From Cladorhizidae sp. MBARI D1340-BT2 (Eukaryota > Porifera > Demospongiae > Poecilosclerida > Cladorhizidae): DNA of 64,000 nucleotides. A model generated the notes under the pieces. It had not been told where the DNA came from, did no database searches, and saw only the letters and a program-made list of their open reading frames with translations. How positions within the stretch are numbered: position 1 is the first letter of the stretch; the number at the start of each line of letters is the position of its first letter. This document shows, piece after piece, positions 1 to 12,089 of this stretch. Made by a program: the position numbers and the translations under genes. The stretch covers positions 4,468,739 to 4,532,738 of the forward strand of contig JAQNBH010000004.1 in NCBI GenBank assembly GCA_028752905.1, read 5' to 3'.

Positions 1-407
1 TATGTGATAGCATTTGTATTGACCAACATTGTGGTTAGCGCTTGTTGCCATGGAAATGATGCCATGGAAATGAACCACAAAACTGCAATGAGATGAATCT
101 CAATTGCACTTGCTACTTCTTGTTCTGGTGTGTTTAGTAGCCAGTGAAAGTAACAAGCTCACCAATGTATCTTGGATTAGGCTGTGCTCACCACAGCAAT
201 AGGAGGGCTAGCAACTATAGGAAGTGTCACTGAAGCTGATAGACAATTTTATTCGAGCTAATAACATGAAAACATTTTATAGTAGATTAGAGTGACCATC
301 AATGGAGTAGGTTGATGTTATCCGAGAAAGTGGTATGTGTGGCTATGTATACCTTCAATACACATCTTTACATACCTATCACATATGCTGTGTTGTTGTC
401 TTTACAG
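1..407. other. Flank or intron upstream of granulin exon
   Basis: No coding exon is recognisable here. The segment ends in a pyrimidine-rich stretch and TTTACAG at 401-407, a good 3' splice site for the granulin exon that follows, so at least the distal part is probably intron of a gene that begins outside the window. Confidence 0.5.
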
Positions 408-656
408 AATGTTGTCTGCCCTGGTGGTACGTCAGAATGTCCCGGTGGTTACACTTGCTGCCAGAATGCTTTCAATAAGTACTCCTGCTGCCCCTTGCCC
501 GAGGCCGTGTGCTGTTACGATAAGCGGCACTGTTGTCCCAATGGATACACATGTGACACTGGCGCGGGGAAGTGCAAGAAATCGAACCACGTCCACCCCC
601 TGCTGGGGCTAGTCGTGATGCATGAGATGGTTGGGGAGCTTTCGTCTCAATTCTCG
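408..656 (+). CDS. Granulin-domain exon (single domain)
   Basis: This internal exon encodes one granulin domain of a secreted granulin/progranulin-type protein. Granulins are small disulfide-rich modules released from a larger precursor and act outside the cell as growth or immune modulators. The exon runs from TTTACAG to a GTATGC donor and is 83 codons with phase 0 at both ends. The domain has the full 12-cysteine pattern: VVCP, C-x5-CC, then three more CC pairs (SCC, VCC, HCC) and two final single cysteines. After it comes HPLLGLVV and a short acidic/Met tail. The C-terminal H-P-[LM]-L-x-L motif also closes each domain of the exon at 1836-2507, which supports one gene. Upstream exons and the signal peptide are outside the window. 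Confidence 0.85.
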
Positions 657-799
657 GTATGCAAGTTGTCACCTTAGTTTCATCTTGTTGATAGCAACAT
701 CTTTGTAGCAACCTGTTTGGCAGCTCAATTAGCTCTACCATTATATACGACACTCTGTGATGTGGAAATTGTATGCCACAATTGGTTCTTTAGTACAAG

Positions 800-1717
800 G
801 AAACCAACACTACTCTGGGTTGAGGCAGGTTGAAGTAGGTAGACAATAGCTCTATGAGGACACACACTGGACCAACACCACACTGGGTTGAGGCAGGTTG
901 AAGTAGGTAGACAATAGCTCTATGGGGACACACACTGGACCAAGACCACACTGGGCTGAGGCAGGTTAGACAATAGCTCTACGGGGACACACACTGGACC
1001 AACATTACACTGGGTTGAGGCAGGTTGAAGTAGGTAGACAATAGCTCTATGGGGACACACACTGGACCAACACCACACTGGGTTGAGGCAGGTTGAAGTA
1101 GGTAGACAATAGCTCTATGGGGACCCACACTGGACCAACACCACACTGGGCTGAGGCAGGTTGAAGCAGGTTTACAATAGCTCTATGGGGGCACACACTG
1201 GACCAACACCACACTGGGATGAGGCAGGTTAAAGTAGGTTTACAATAGCTCTATGGGGGAACACACTGGACCAACACCACATTGGGCTGAGGCAGGTTGA
1301 AGTAGGTTGACAATAGCTCTATGGGGTCACACACTGGACCAACACCACACTGGCCTGAGGCAGGTTGAAGTAGGTTGACAATAGCTCTATGGGGACACAC
1401 ACTGGACCAACACCACACTGGGTTGGGGTAGGTTGAAGTAGGTTGACAATAGCTCTATGGGGTCACACACTGGACCAACACCACACTGGGCTGAGGCAGG
1501 TTGAAGTAGGTTGACAATAGCTCTATTGGGTCACACACTGGACGAACACCACACTGGGCTGAGGCAGGTTGAACTAGGTTGACAATAGCTCTATGGGGAC
1601 ACACACTGGACCAACACCACACTGGGTGGAGGCAGGTTGAAGTAGGTTGACAATAGCTCTATGGGGACACACACTGGACCAACACCACACTGGGTGGAGG
1701 CAGGTTAAAGTAGGTTT
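800..1717. repeat. 68-bp minisatellite in granulin intron
   Basis: There are about 13 tandem units of roughly 68 bp. Each contains CAATAGCTCTATGGGG, ACACACTGGACCAAC and GAGGCAGGTTGAAGTAGG. Unit starts fall at about 841, 909, 969, 1037, 1105, 1173, 1241, 1309, 1377, 1445, 1513, 1581 and 1649; one unit is 60 bp. Units differ by a few substitutions. The array fills most of the intron between the two granulin exons. The same unit recurs at 12090-12486 in front of another granulin fragment. Confidence 0.95.
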
Positions 1718-1835
1718 AGCATATTATTAGAAGGTCCACCAAATGTGTCCTATCAAAATCAAGACCTTAACCAAAACTAAACTGATTAAAACGTGGTTGG
1801 GTCATGCCTTTGTAATGATTATGATTATATCGTAG

Positions 1836-2507
1836 AATATCAACTGTGGTCGTGGGGATGTGCAGTGCCCTGATGGATACACATGTTGTGAGTCTGAAGA
1901 TGACGGCAAATACAATTGTTGCCCTCAGTCCGATGCTGTATGCTGTGCCGATAAGGAGCACTGTTGTCCAGAAGGATACAAGTGTCACCTTACCTCTGGA
2001 GTCTGCACTAAGGATAACATCCATCCCATGGTAGCGCTAATTGTGGATCGCACTAATGATATAAATATTAAAGTCTGTCCTGGAGAGAAGGTCGGTTGCC
2101 CCGACACTGAAACCTGTTGTAAAAGGACTGATGGAACATATGGATGTTGTCATGGCGTTAATTCTGTCTGTTGCTCTGACAAGTTGCACTGCTGTCCTGA
2201 AGGAACGACCTGTAACTTGGAGAAGGGAACATGTCAAAGCGGAGATCAAGCTCACCCCATGCTGCTCCTAGTAGGACAGACACATAAGATCAAACTTGAT
2301 AAAGTGGTCTGTCCTAATTATACTAATGAGTGTCCTGATGGGAATACATGCTGTTTGATGGCCGGGGGGGAATATGGCTGCTGTCCTCGGACCAAAGCCA
2401 CGTGTTGCTCTGACAAAAAGCACTGCTGCCTGGAAGGTTATTTCTGTGATGATGCTTCTCAAATATGCATCAGAGATAACTCCCACCCATTACTCGAGCT
2501 CATATAA
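1836..2507 (+). CDS. Terminal granulin exon with three granulin domains
   Basis: The exon begins after ATCGTAG (1829-1835) in phase 0, matching the donor phase of the exon at 408-656, and ends in TAA. Its 223 codons encode three complete 12-cysteine granulin domains (roughly residues 1-60, 75-135 and 150-210). Each has the CC-x8-CC-x6-CC-x5-CC core and ends in H-P-[ML]-[VL]-x-[LI]. The start is a splice acceptor, not a start codon. With the upstream exon this gives at least four domains in the precursor. Linkers contain short charged segments (around DRTNDINIK and QTHKIKLDK), plausible sites for proteolytic release of single granulins. No frame damage is seen, so the gene is probably functional. 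Confidence 0.88.
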   Translation, partial: NINCGRGDVQCPDGYTCCESEDDGKYNCCPQSDAVCCADKEHCCPEGYKCHLTSGVCTKDNIHPMVALIVDRTNDINIKVCPGEKVGCPDTETCCKRTDGTYGCCHGVNSVCCSDKLHCCPEGTTCNLEKGTCQSGDQAHPMLLLVGQTHKIKLDKVVCPNYTNECPDGNTCCLMAGGEYGCCPRTKATCCSDKKHCCLEGYFCDDASQICIRDNSHPLLELI

Positions 2508-3870
2508 GGAAGGCTCCACCTCTCGGTGTTTGAATAATGTGTAGAGTGGTGTAGAGTGGTGCCATCATAATTGTTTTGGTGCCAGAATTTGTACTTCCCT
2601 AAACTGTATATGTCTAGTATGTACATATTGATTATACATGAATATCATTACGAGTGTGTCACATTGATGATGTCACTGCAGGTGTTGTGGCATGTGTAGC
2701 TAAACTGCAACCCTAATTGATTCTACTTCTGTATACATAGGTCTTTTCCAGCACTACTTTAATAAGTAAGGGAGTGTGATGCCGTAAAATACAATTCTTA
2801 TATAGTATGGGGAGGGGGGGAACTTGTGGTAATGACCATAGATTGATTCTGCACACTTCCCTCTGAACTAGATACTTTCTTTTGATAAAAAAAAAAATTG
2901 CCTAGGTTAGCCATGCTAAGGTGCATCAAAACCTGCATGCCTGCATTCTCTGACCTGGCTCCTGATTAGAAAGTGATAGACAACTCGGGACTGTTTCCCA
3001 GAACCATCCATCCCAGGCACATACAACACTACACAGCAACATCTCACTACTGATATATACACAAACCAAGCTGTAATTTTTTTTAGTAACAGTATACAAC
3101 ATGGACAAGCAGAAGAACTCAGCCCATGTAAGCCACACCCGTTAATTAATATTGACTCTCCCATTGTGATGTCGTTCACACATTTCTGCGCATCATCTGC
3201 ACATTGCCAGTTGTGAGTGTGAACACGACACGAGTGTGCATCACTGCCTCAAAACCTAGATTGCATTCTACTGTGGGGCAAGGGAGAGTTCTTATGCATA
3301 TCCACTTGACAGGAATGAAGATTGAAAGAATATTTGCTGGCCAGAATACTAAATAGCGGCCTCACACAAGTTCTTATTTTTGTTTATGATGATACTGCTA
3401 CTGATACGAACTTCATTCACAATTGTATAAAAGTCTAATTTGTAAACCTTCCCCTTCAAATCTGCTGAATGATCAGTGGCAAGAGAAAGCCTTGCTCGAC
3501 AAAATGAGCGTTTTCATTAGGCGCTGCTAAAATGCAGTATGACTGTGTAGTCAAACATGAGTGGTGAAAATGAATTGACATTTTAGTGCGTATGAAAATA
3601 CTCGTTGTAGAGTAAAGCTTCCTCTTGCCACTGTTACTGTGCTGTGAGCTATTGGATGGGTCAGGCAAAAAAAAGGGTGTATATGACCACCCTTTGGATA
3701 ATTTATATGAAAATGACTATTGACAATAATGATAAACTTATTTGCTCTTCAAATATCAAACTATGTAATAATATATGATCATTGAGGGATTTTGTATATA
3801 ATCGCCTTTCATCATATGCATGAATAATTGTGTATTGTGTTATATAATATTGTTGATAAAGTATTGAAGT
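2508..3870. other. 3' UTR and intergenic DNA, no gene seen
   Basis: This presumably holds the granulin 3' UTR followed by AT-rich intergenic sequence. I see no clear canonical AATAAA signal close to the stop and no open frame resembling a protein family. There are short poly(A) and poly(G) tracts near 2811-2820 and 2887-2898. Confidence 0.5.
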
Positions 3871-4488
3871 AATGATGCAATCGTTACCAAGATTCGAGGG
3901 CGATGTTCACTGTCCCCGACATATTCATTGGCAATATGAATGAGGTACATTTCTTTCTTGTGAGTGTTAAGAGCCATGAGGTGATTCAATCTGGCCCATG
4001 GTGTTGCAAGTAAGACCTCAGTCCTTCATGGCAGAGAAGGACCTTTCACTTGCTGATTGGTTGAGGGTAAAGCAAGGATGAGGAGGGCTACCCAGCAACT
4101 GCTTGAAGAAGATAAAATTGCTGCCTTGTGAGAGACCCTGTAGATACCTATATAGCTAGATGTCAGTTTGCTGTTCTTTAGGAAAACTGGAACTAAAGAT
4201 TTGTAGCTGTGTTGTAAAAGTGATTTGACAGCAGCAAATGTGATGAATAGTGTCTCCATTCACTGCCTTCATAGCACTTCTTCGAGGTTTTGATACATTG
4301 CATAACCTGGTTGATCAAAACGCTTTAGCATGCATGAAACTGAGACTCAAGGCTTGTAGAGCTTGCACTATTCTTCTACTGTTGGATTGTAGTAGTCCTC
4401 TCCTTCACCAACTTCAAACCGCCTTGGTGCTTTTCTCTTCCTAGGAAGAGTGTGCTGATCTAAACTATCTAGGTGCTTATATGTATAG

Positions 4489-4625
4489 GATAGCCTATAC
4501 AAAAGAGTCGGTTATGCGCCTATGTAACCTCCGAGTTTGCGGTTACCCTGAGGCGAAGCCGAGGAATGTAACAGCAAACGAGTAGGTTACACTGGCGCAT
4601 AACCGACTCTTTTGTATAGGCTATC
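4489..4625. repeat. Foldback (palindromic) repeat element
   Basis: The arm 4489-4520 (GATAGCCTATACAAAAGAGT...) is the exact reverse complement of 4594-4625 (32 bp). The palindrome continues imperfectly inward: GTAACCTCCGAGTTTGC pairs with GCAAACGAGTAGGTTAC. Almost the whole 137 bp can fold into one hairpin. This is the form of a foldback MITE. It sits inside the hAT relic at 3870-5960. Confidence 0.9.
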
Positions 4626-4799
4626 TTACTTATACTACATTGCGCATGTGCTCAACTACATAATATAGCAACTAGAATTTTTTACTCAAGCTATTGACAA
4701 AGTACTGCTAGATAAACACGCAGCTGAGTTGGAACAACTTCCTTCAACTGATAATCAAAAACTCCTTCAACTTCAGGGATTTATGAGCCCAGATATTTT

Positions 4800-5050
4800 G
4801 CAGTGTTAAGCGCAAACGAGTAGGTTACACTGCAGCACAGAACATCTATATAAATTATATCAAGTGAATATTATCATGACATTAAAGCTTCATGAACAGT
4901 GAACATTAATAGCTAAAGAGCAAACGAGTAGGTTACACTGGCGCATAACCCGCGAGTGGAGTACAGGCTATCTTACTTATACTACATTGCGCACACGCTA
5001 AACTACATCCGGTTAAAAGTGTAGGTTACGCGCCTACAGTTATTAACCAA
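4800..5050. repeat. Partial copies of the foldback repeat family
   Basis: The phrase GCAAACGAGTAGGTTACACT of the 4489-4625 element recurs near 4812 and again near 4922, the second followed by GGCGCATAACC and CAGGCTATCTTACTTATAC. At least two further, partly degraded members are therefore clustered here. The last ends near a GTAGGTTACGCGCC sequence at about 5021. Confidence 0.8.
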
Positions 5051-6419
5051 TCAGATTAGCCACAGATGATGTGATGTAGTATAAATAGAAAAAATCCAAC
5101 ATGGTATCATTCCTCATGCCCTTCAATGTAGGACAGTCTGTTGGGCTATACTTTGAGCTTCTGAAGCTGACATTGAATAGTCTTACTCGATTCTTTCACA
5201 GAGATGAAGACCAAACAGTAAATCATTTGGACATCTGTTGCTTTGCTCCAATCAATCTTCCTTTTACTAACTGTTCTCCAAACATTCATCCCATAGTTGA
5301 CATTATAGTTGCCAATGATGTTGCTGATTGACTCGCCTCTGATAGTCCATCTGTGGGGCTGAATTTCCTTATACCAACACTAATAGGAAAATCTTCAACA
5401 GTAGCTACTCTCCGATTTTATCATGTCAAAAGCTGCATTACGTTTGGGGGACAATTCGATACGGTTACAGATCTCAAATACAATGAGGACAGCCTCACTA
5501 CAAACCTTTGCTTCATAGCATTGCCAACAACAAGATCAAAGCACATCCATAACAATGTGTGTAGAGTGCACGCTTTTCTTCACAGACAGGATCTGTGTAA
5601 CAGTACTTCTCATGCCACGCATGTTTGATACCCCTTCATAGGATTGGCCTCCACACTGAGCAAGGCACACTGAGCAATGCAAAGTAACGTGTCCTTGATG
5701 GCATGGACAAGGGTGTTGGCACAGATGTTCTCTACCTCATATAACGCAAAAAAATTCTCATGGGCTGTAAGACCAAACCCACCTGATAGAGATTGTAAGC
5801 TGTTCCTGGTTAGCTATGTCAGTACATTCATCTGCCATCTGGTTGAGAGAAACACTCTGTTCTATGTTAGCTATGTCAATACATTGATCTGCCATCGTGG
5901 AACATCTAGTCTGACAGCCATTCTTACTCACCCCTCTGATTATGTGAAGTGCCATAATTTGTAGACTTGGACCTCAGGACTGGAATATTTGTTGGCCTTT
6001 TTCTTTATCCAGTATATAGCAATATCTGGATTGCCCAGGAGCAATATCTGGATTGCCCAAACTTCATAGAAGTAGCGATGGATTGAAATAACTGTCAACA
6101 TCAGAGAGATTTCTGAAGGTCAACCTTGACGGGCAAGATGTTCTCTAGAGTATAGTTAAGAACATGTTGGCATTGGTAGCCTTCTCTCTTCCTCAGTGTT
6201 GTCATAATTCTTTTGGTGATTTCCAAATTACTCGCCTGTGTTATCCAAAAATTTTGGCAACAAAAAATCCAAACAAAATCCAAACAACAATTTCATGAGA
6301 AATAGCATACTAAAGTGTGTTCATAGCATTTACACATGTCTTTAATAGTTCAGTGTTCGGTTTAAATTCATAGCATTTTTGAGGAACATTGAATTGCACT
6401 ATTAAAAGTAAATTTAATG

Positions 6420-8165
6420 TAGAAATTCCTAGTCTGTTTCTGTGCTTTGTTTTGTTGAGACCAATGTGGCTGAATAAATATTCGGTATCAGCATTGCCAT
6501 GGGGTATATATAACTAGAATGGCTTTTGCGAGTTTTGCCAATGTGGAGTAACTCAGTTTCCAAGCAGTATGTCTTTGATTTGGCTGATTGCATGCCAATA
6601 CTTATCCACCTCTGTGATGGCCGTGACTTTAGGAGGTAATGGTGACGTGTAGAAATCCATAAATTCCTCTTGAAGGCTAGGTTTGTCACCAACTTGAACT
6701 ACCTGAGGAACACACTCTGCTGCAGCAAGCACCTGACCAGCCATACTGTATTGTTGTAAGCCTGGTTGAAGCCCTTTGAGATTGGGGAGTAACTTGTGAC
6801 TAATAGGTAATCGTGTGACAGCTCCCTTGGCTAGCAATCCACCAAGCTTGGATAGTCTCCCTAAATTTTCTCACATCTTCAGATGATAATCCATCCTCTT
6901 CTTCGAGGTATGATAGTGTGTTGTGACCTACGAAAACTTCGTGTGAAGGGAGATACTCTTCTGAGTTATCAATACACACTTGTGAAACATGTTCAGCAGC
7001 ACACACGTACTCAGAATTCATGAACTGCAACAGAAATTTTCCTATTAAGCTCTTGGTAGAGAACATGAATAATTGGAGATTGCTGCTGCATGTACCTGTT
7101 GAAATTATTAACAATTGGTAATGCAGAACATAGAAAGAGCAAGTAAGCTTTGGTCAGAGGCTTTTCAAGTACAATTTTTACTCTTCTCACTACTGCCTGC
7201 TTATCCTCAGTACTTCGAAAGTACGAGAGTAAGGCTTCATATTGCTCGATAAGATGATTTACACAAGCTTCAAGGCTGAGCCATCGTGTTTGGCATGCTT
7301 TTAACAACTTGCATTCCACAAAACTCTGAAATTCTTCAAACTGTCGCAGCCTCCTTGGGCTCTTCTCTTCTGGAAATAATACCATACATCAGTTGTCAGA
7401 TCTTCCAATTCACCAGGAAAGACTTTGCAGGCCTCATTTGCTATTAGTGCTGCTATGTGACAATGACAATGAAGAGCAACTAAAGCTGGCTGCTTACATC
7501 GTAACCATGACATCACTGAATTTCTAGCAGCTTGTGTAACAGTAATATCAGTTGTCTCATCAGTTTGGAGGCTGAAGTATTTAGTCTCTAACTGCTACGG
7601 AAATGGTTTTCCAACAATCCTGGGCAATAACTTTCAACACAGCTGTTGCTTTAGTACGAGTACGACTGCATTTAAAGTCTTTAGCGAATCAGGGAACATC
7701 AACTTGAATAGTTTGGTACAATGATCTCCCAATTGAAAGGGAAGATGGTGCTCTCCAAGGAAATATGCGGAAGAGTACTTCTGCACGGATGTAGATGCAC
7801 ACCATCTTTTTCTGAGTGTTTGTGTAATTTCGTTTCCTGATGTCTCCTGAGATCTCTAGTACAACCTCTTCCAAGGTTTATATCACGAGAGCACTTCATA
7901 CAGAAGGCAAAAGAAGATCCCTTTCTCAAAGTTGTGCCCATGGGAAAGTCTTTGCATACTGTCTACGATAGACACACAATCGCTTTTTTGCAGACTTATA
8001 TAAGACCTGATAGATGTAGAGATTTGCCTTCAATTTGTGAAACCTCATATCAGAGTCAGAATCCATATCTGAAGAATCTTCTTCTGGTAACCTTGAAGTA
8101 CTGGGTTCTGAAGATGCCATCGCTAACTCTCTCTGACACTCACTGTGAAAGATTCTAACTTGCAC
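6420..8165 (-). pseudogene. Decayed BED/TTF-finger hAT-like transposase
   Basis: Minus-strand segments are in transposase order. An acidic start (MASSEPSTS...) lies near 8120. A BED/TTF-type zinc finger (FCMKCSRDINLGRGCTRDLR followed by H-x4-H) is near 7890-7810. CHCHIAALIANEACK is near 7470-7430. CQTRWLSLEACVNHLIEQY is near 7290-7230. The C-terminal block contains VDKYWHAISQIKD (about 6610) and PHGNADTEYLFS, a variant of the P-x-S-N-A-D...FS hAT dimerisation motif, followed by KTKHRN (6510-6430). Frames change several times and stops interrupt the middle. The family resembles animal ZBED/hAT-derived proteins widely copied in invertebrate genomes. Confidence 0.72.
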
Positions 8166-8249
8166 AAATCAGGCTTTAAATACCCAACCAGATAGCTCAT
8201 GCTGAGCATGCACATAGATCAAAGGGTTCTGGCTCTGCAGGCATATTCC

Positions 8250-8390
8250 GGCACAGACCTGGGTGAACACAGGAATATTCCTGCACAGACCAGGTGACCA
8301 CGTAATAACACAGGACTGTGCAGGAATATTCCTGACCAAGTGATCACATGAATATTTCTGCACAGACCAGGTGACCACAAAATGACCACA
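8250..8390. repeat. Short degenerate tandem repeat
   Basis: Three or four diverged units carry AGGAATATTCCTG and GCACAGACCAGGTGACCAC. AGGAATATTCCT is itself palindromic. No coding content is seen between 8166 and 9440 apart from this repeat, a G-run followed by a short T-run near 9021-9047, and a fragment near 9285-9355 of the dispersed repeat at 36640-37212. Confidence 0.7.
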
Positions 8391-9444
8391 CTTAGCTAAT
8401 ACCACAGAGGGTGGTTTTGAAATAGGCTGCACATGGTCTGATATGCATGAAATGTCAAACAATTTCTAAAATCCAAACAGAAGATTTAAGGGTCAAAAAT
8501 CCAAACAGTTTGGATACACTATGGCAACACTGCTTCCTTGTGCTTCTTACTTAGCATTTTGCCAATGTCACCTAGGACCTCATTTGGAATGTTATTATGG
8601 CTTCATTGACCTCCCAATGACAATGGCTACTCTGAAGCTTCTTAAATGCAGATGTTGCCTCTTTCCAATAAGTAAACTCTCTGCTGGGAAAAGCTGCTTC
8701 CCTTTTGGTATATACTTGTTAAGAACTTTCCCTCATGAGATGCCTTCATGCATAGATGGCCACAAGCTGCATCTTTGTCAACATCACATAATGAAGCAAT
8801 GGGAATGTTTGACAACACTCTGATCTGAAAGATCTTTCTGTCATTCCTTTCCCATGACCAAATTTTATTTGGGAAAGGGAAAGCTACTTGTTGGCACAAA
8901 CTCTTCTGGTGGTAGAAGACTACAAGCCATTTTACTAGCTGTTAGGCTTGAGTTTAGACATGGGAGTGCCTATAGAGTGGGATTTATTTAGAAAGCATTC
9001 ATTCAAAACAGACGCCTATCAGGGGGGGGGGGGGGGGGTTTTTTTGGATTGGATGATAGCTACATAATATGTAGCTTACATTATTCTAAACAAGTTTATG
9101 CATGAAGTTACACCAGGTTTGATGCAGCAAATGCCTGAGTCTGCTGGACCTGCTCCTACATGGCTGTGATAGTTGTCTAGCACTTCCCAACCAGGTACCC
9201 AACTTTGGCTGACTGTAACTTGGCATGATTATACTTTTTTTTGTATCAAAAGGGTGGCTTATGAGATACATATTGAGTCAAATCTATGGAGCTCCAAAGT
9301 TGTAACACAAGTTTTGTAAGAATTGGTATTTTTGGCATCATCCCTCCCCCTCCAACTCAAAATTTAAGACCACATGCTCTGATAAAATCTATTTTGCATA
9401 CATGAATGAGCAAGAGATTTTTGTTTTGTTTTTACTTTATCATA

Positions 9445-9502
9445 AAAATTATATATATATTATATATATATATTATATATATATATTATATATTATAAAA
9501 AT

Positions 9503-9534
<32 letters not shown>

Positions 9535-9605
9535 TATAAAAATTATATATATACATATTATATATATATATTATACATATATATATTATAAAAATTATAA
9601 AAAGA
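9445..9605. repeat. TA-rich microsatellite
   Basis: The stretch is dominated by (TA)n interrupted by ATTATAAAA and ATATTATA motifs. It is simple-sequence DNA with no coding content. Confidence 0.95.
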
Positions 9606-9879
9606 ACACTATGTCAGATAATGCAAAAGTTGAATTGCTGATGGTCTGATGGTCAAATTGCCAAGGAAGAAGAAAATATGTGCTCAGCTAAGAGGGTTTG
9701 CAACATTACAAGATGCCATTCTGCAAGTGAGAGTGATTGTCCATCTGATAACTATAATAGCTGCTATACAGAGATGATGGCACGAATTGGAAACTTGTTC
9801 TTCACAAAATACAATGTGCACAGATGTGTTAAAGAATAATGTGAAAATGGCTAATACTAATAAAGGTCATTAAGATGTC

Positions 9880-10140
9880 TGTTACATTGTAGAGTGCTCA
9901 TGATAACAAGTTACTACACTGAACACAATTCACTTCAAGGAACTTAAAGCTGACATGTTCCCTAGATTAAAAGAACTGGTGGAGGTTGTTGTGCAGCTGT
10001 TCCTGTGAGAGGACCATTAGTGCCCTCAGAAGACTGCACATATGGCTACGAAAAACCATGGGTCAAGATTGTCTGAATCATCTGGTCATCCTTTCCATTG
10101 AGAAAGAAACCCTTTCCTTGTTGTCTACTAATGGAATCAT
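9880..10140 (+). pseudogene. hAT C-terminal dimerisation fragment
   Basis: The plus strand encodes SCERTISALRRLHIWLRKTM followed by GQDCLNHLVILSI, the classical hAT C-terminal dimerisation motif (S-C-E-R...S-A-L-R-R...M-x-x-x-R-L). It corresponds to about the last 60 residues of a transposase. Nothing convincing is in frame upstream. It is oriented opposite to the hAT relic that starts at 10420, so it is a different insertion. Confidence 0.75.
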
Positions 10141-10419
10141 AGATTTGCCGAGCGTAACACTGCTGACAGGAGATGGCCTCTGAGACATGTGAGATGAGGC
10201 TGCTTCATTATCCATGAATTTACAAACATTGTGGTGGAATTTGAAGTGATCCCTCACATTCTTGAGGGTTGATTACTGAAAGATGTAGCTAGCAGTTCAA
10301 GCTGAAGCTTAAGTGAGGACCGTTCAACATCATTCACAACAAAAGGCTGAAACAAATTCCAGTTCTGGAGTATAGTCATCATTATTTGCTGCCTTTAACA
10401 ATAGATCTTCGACATCTTC

Positions 10420-11846
10420 AAAACGGCATAAGCTGGTTGTTAAACATTTCTTTAGTGCAGCTCACACATATCAAAACATTCAAAATACTGACGACGATAA
10501 AACTCCTTGGGGTGACAACCCAAGCCAGCTGACCCTTCTTCGTACCTAGCAGGAGCCTTTTGTTTTCATGGTAAGCACTTATTGTAATAATAAATTCTGC
10601 CAAAAGAAATCAAATGTTCGAATTTGTTATGTTTCGATGGTCAGCTAAGCAATCTGTTGACCCTCTGAAGCAAAAAAAGGGTTCTGCAGAGTTTTACTCA
10701 GGTTATCAGTGTGCTTCAGTAGACATTCTCCAAGAACCATTCCAAACAAATAATCAAAACATTTTCATAGTAGACTGTACCCCAATGATTCGAGCCGTAG
10801 TTTCAGAACCCTTGACTATTTCCCTGGCCTCATCCCAGAACTCATGAAAAACATTATAATTTAGCCGAATACTCTCCAGAGAACTGCCTCTTACGCATCA
10901 TGTGGGACAAAGAGTTCTAAATCCTGGTGCTACCTCTGCCTTTACCTTCTCAAAAAGAACATCTCGCCTCGGGGGAATACTGTAGTAGTTTTAAAATTTC
11001 ATATGTGGTGTCAAGAGTGTCACGAAGAATTTTGTTTCCCTTGATCGTGTCTCCAATGGCCAAGTTGAAGACGTGGCCATAAAATATGGCACGTGATTCA
11101 AGAGATCTTATCTGAGATGCCGCACCATTTTTCGATCCATACATATTGGCTGCCTCGTCATAACAATGACCTCTGCAATCACTCGTGCTCAGGCTCATCC
11201 GTAATATTGTATCCATGAAAACACCAACAAGCACATCTGATTTAATAGAGTCAACTACACGAAGACCAACAAAATCTTCATGTGGTTTGAAATTTTTGTC
11301 CATGTGACATAAGCAAATAACAACTTGCTCCATATTCGAAATATCCGTTACTCCATCTGCCATTAAGGAAAGGAAAAGAATCTTGAATTTTGAATTGAAA
11401 CAGCAATTTCTCTTAAAATTTGGTGACCATTATCATTATAAGTTCATTGTGAACTTGAGGGCAGACATACTTGTCAGTCCTACGCTGAAGGCAAGTGGCG
11501 ATCCTCTGATCATCTAATGTATGCACTTCATTAGCTGTGTAAAATTACCATCATCTCCATTGCCACATAGGGAAATAGCCTGTCTTGCCAAGAATCGTAT
11601 GCTCTGTGCAACCTTGAGTAAATACTGACGGTTAGCATGCTTCTCTGCTGAAATGGTTGATGAAAGCATTTCACCAACATTGCCTGTCTGTTTGACCATG
11701 ACTTCAAAAGCTAGTTTGTGAGTAGAAGTGCTTGCATGAGCATTAAAATTCTGGGTGGCATCTTTCCAGTTAGAGTAACCACTAGTAATAAAAGTTGAAT
11801 CTTGGGGGAAAGAGTGATCAACAGGTTGACGGGGAACTTCATCCAT
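10420..11846 (-). pseudogene. Decayed hAT (DUF4371/ZMYM1-like) transposase
   Basis: The minus strand begins near 11846 with a TTF-finger tail (SGYSNWKDATQNFNAHASTS) and the helical block VGEMLSS...IRFLARQAISLCG. It continues at 11363-10950 with MADGVTDISNMEQVVICLCH, then DCRGHCYDEAANM and YGHVFNLAIGDTIK, the region around the catalytic aspartate of DUF4371 hATs. Further down (10840-10620) are FHEFWDEAREIVKGSE and DNLSKTLQ-like phrases in changing frames. ADGVTD replaces the usual ADETTD, and frames are broken at about 11375-11500 and 10950. The C-terminal dimerisation domain is missing. Confidence 0.8.
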
Positions 11847-12089
11847 GTCAACACAGAGCCTCAGTCAGCCATGTTATACTTGCTGGCAGCAGAACATCAA
11901 TTACAAGACCATGCGGTCAAAAGTGACTGAGAGGTCACTTGTTGGAGGTCAGTTCAGAGTTCAGAATTATTAGTGGTTAACTAATAATTATTTGTGGTCA
12001 TTACTTTAACTACTCGTGTGGCCGCATAGTTAGTAAATGAGAGGTTAAAGGTCAAACTTGCTAAAAAAATCCATGCAACAGCATTGTAG

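Larger units (their letters stand above)
3870..5960 (-). pseudogene. Decayed hAT (DUF4371/ZMYM1-like) transposase relic
   Basis: Read on the minus strand, disconnected segments follow the order of a DUF4371-type hAT transposase, a cut-and-paste DNA transposase with an RNase H fold. Near 5955-5780 there is MADECTDIANQEQL (the ADE[TC]TD...EQL motif). Near 5350-5450 are SPKRNAAFDMIK and HRWTIRGESISNIIGNY (the PTRWTVR-like block). Near 4440-4330 are RKRKAPRRFE and RFDQPGYAMYQNLEEVL. Near 4000-3890 is ARLNHLMALNTHK, the hAT dimerisation tail. Every segment carries stops or frameshifts. A foldback repeat family occupies 4489-5040 inside it. The relic is old and non-functional. Confidence 0.7.
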
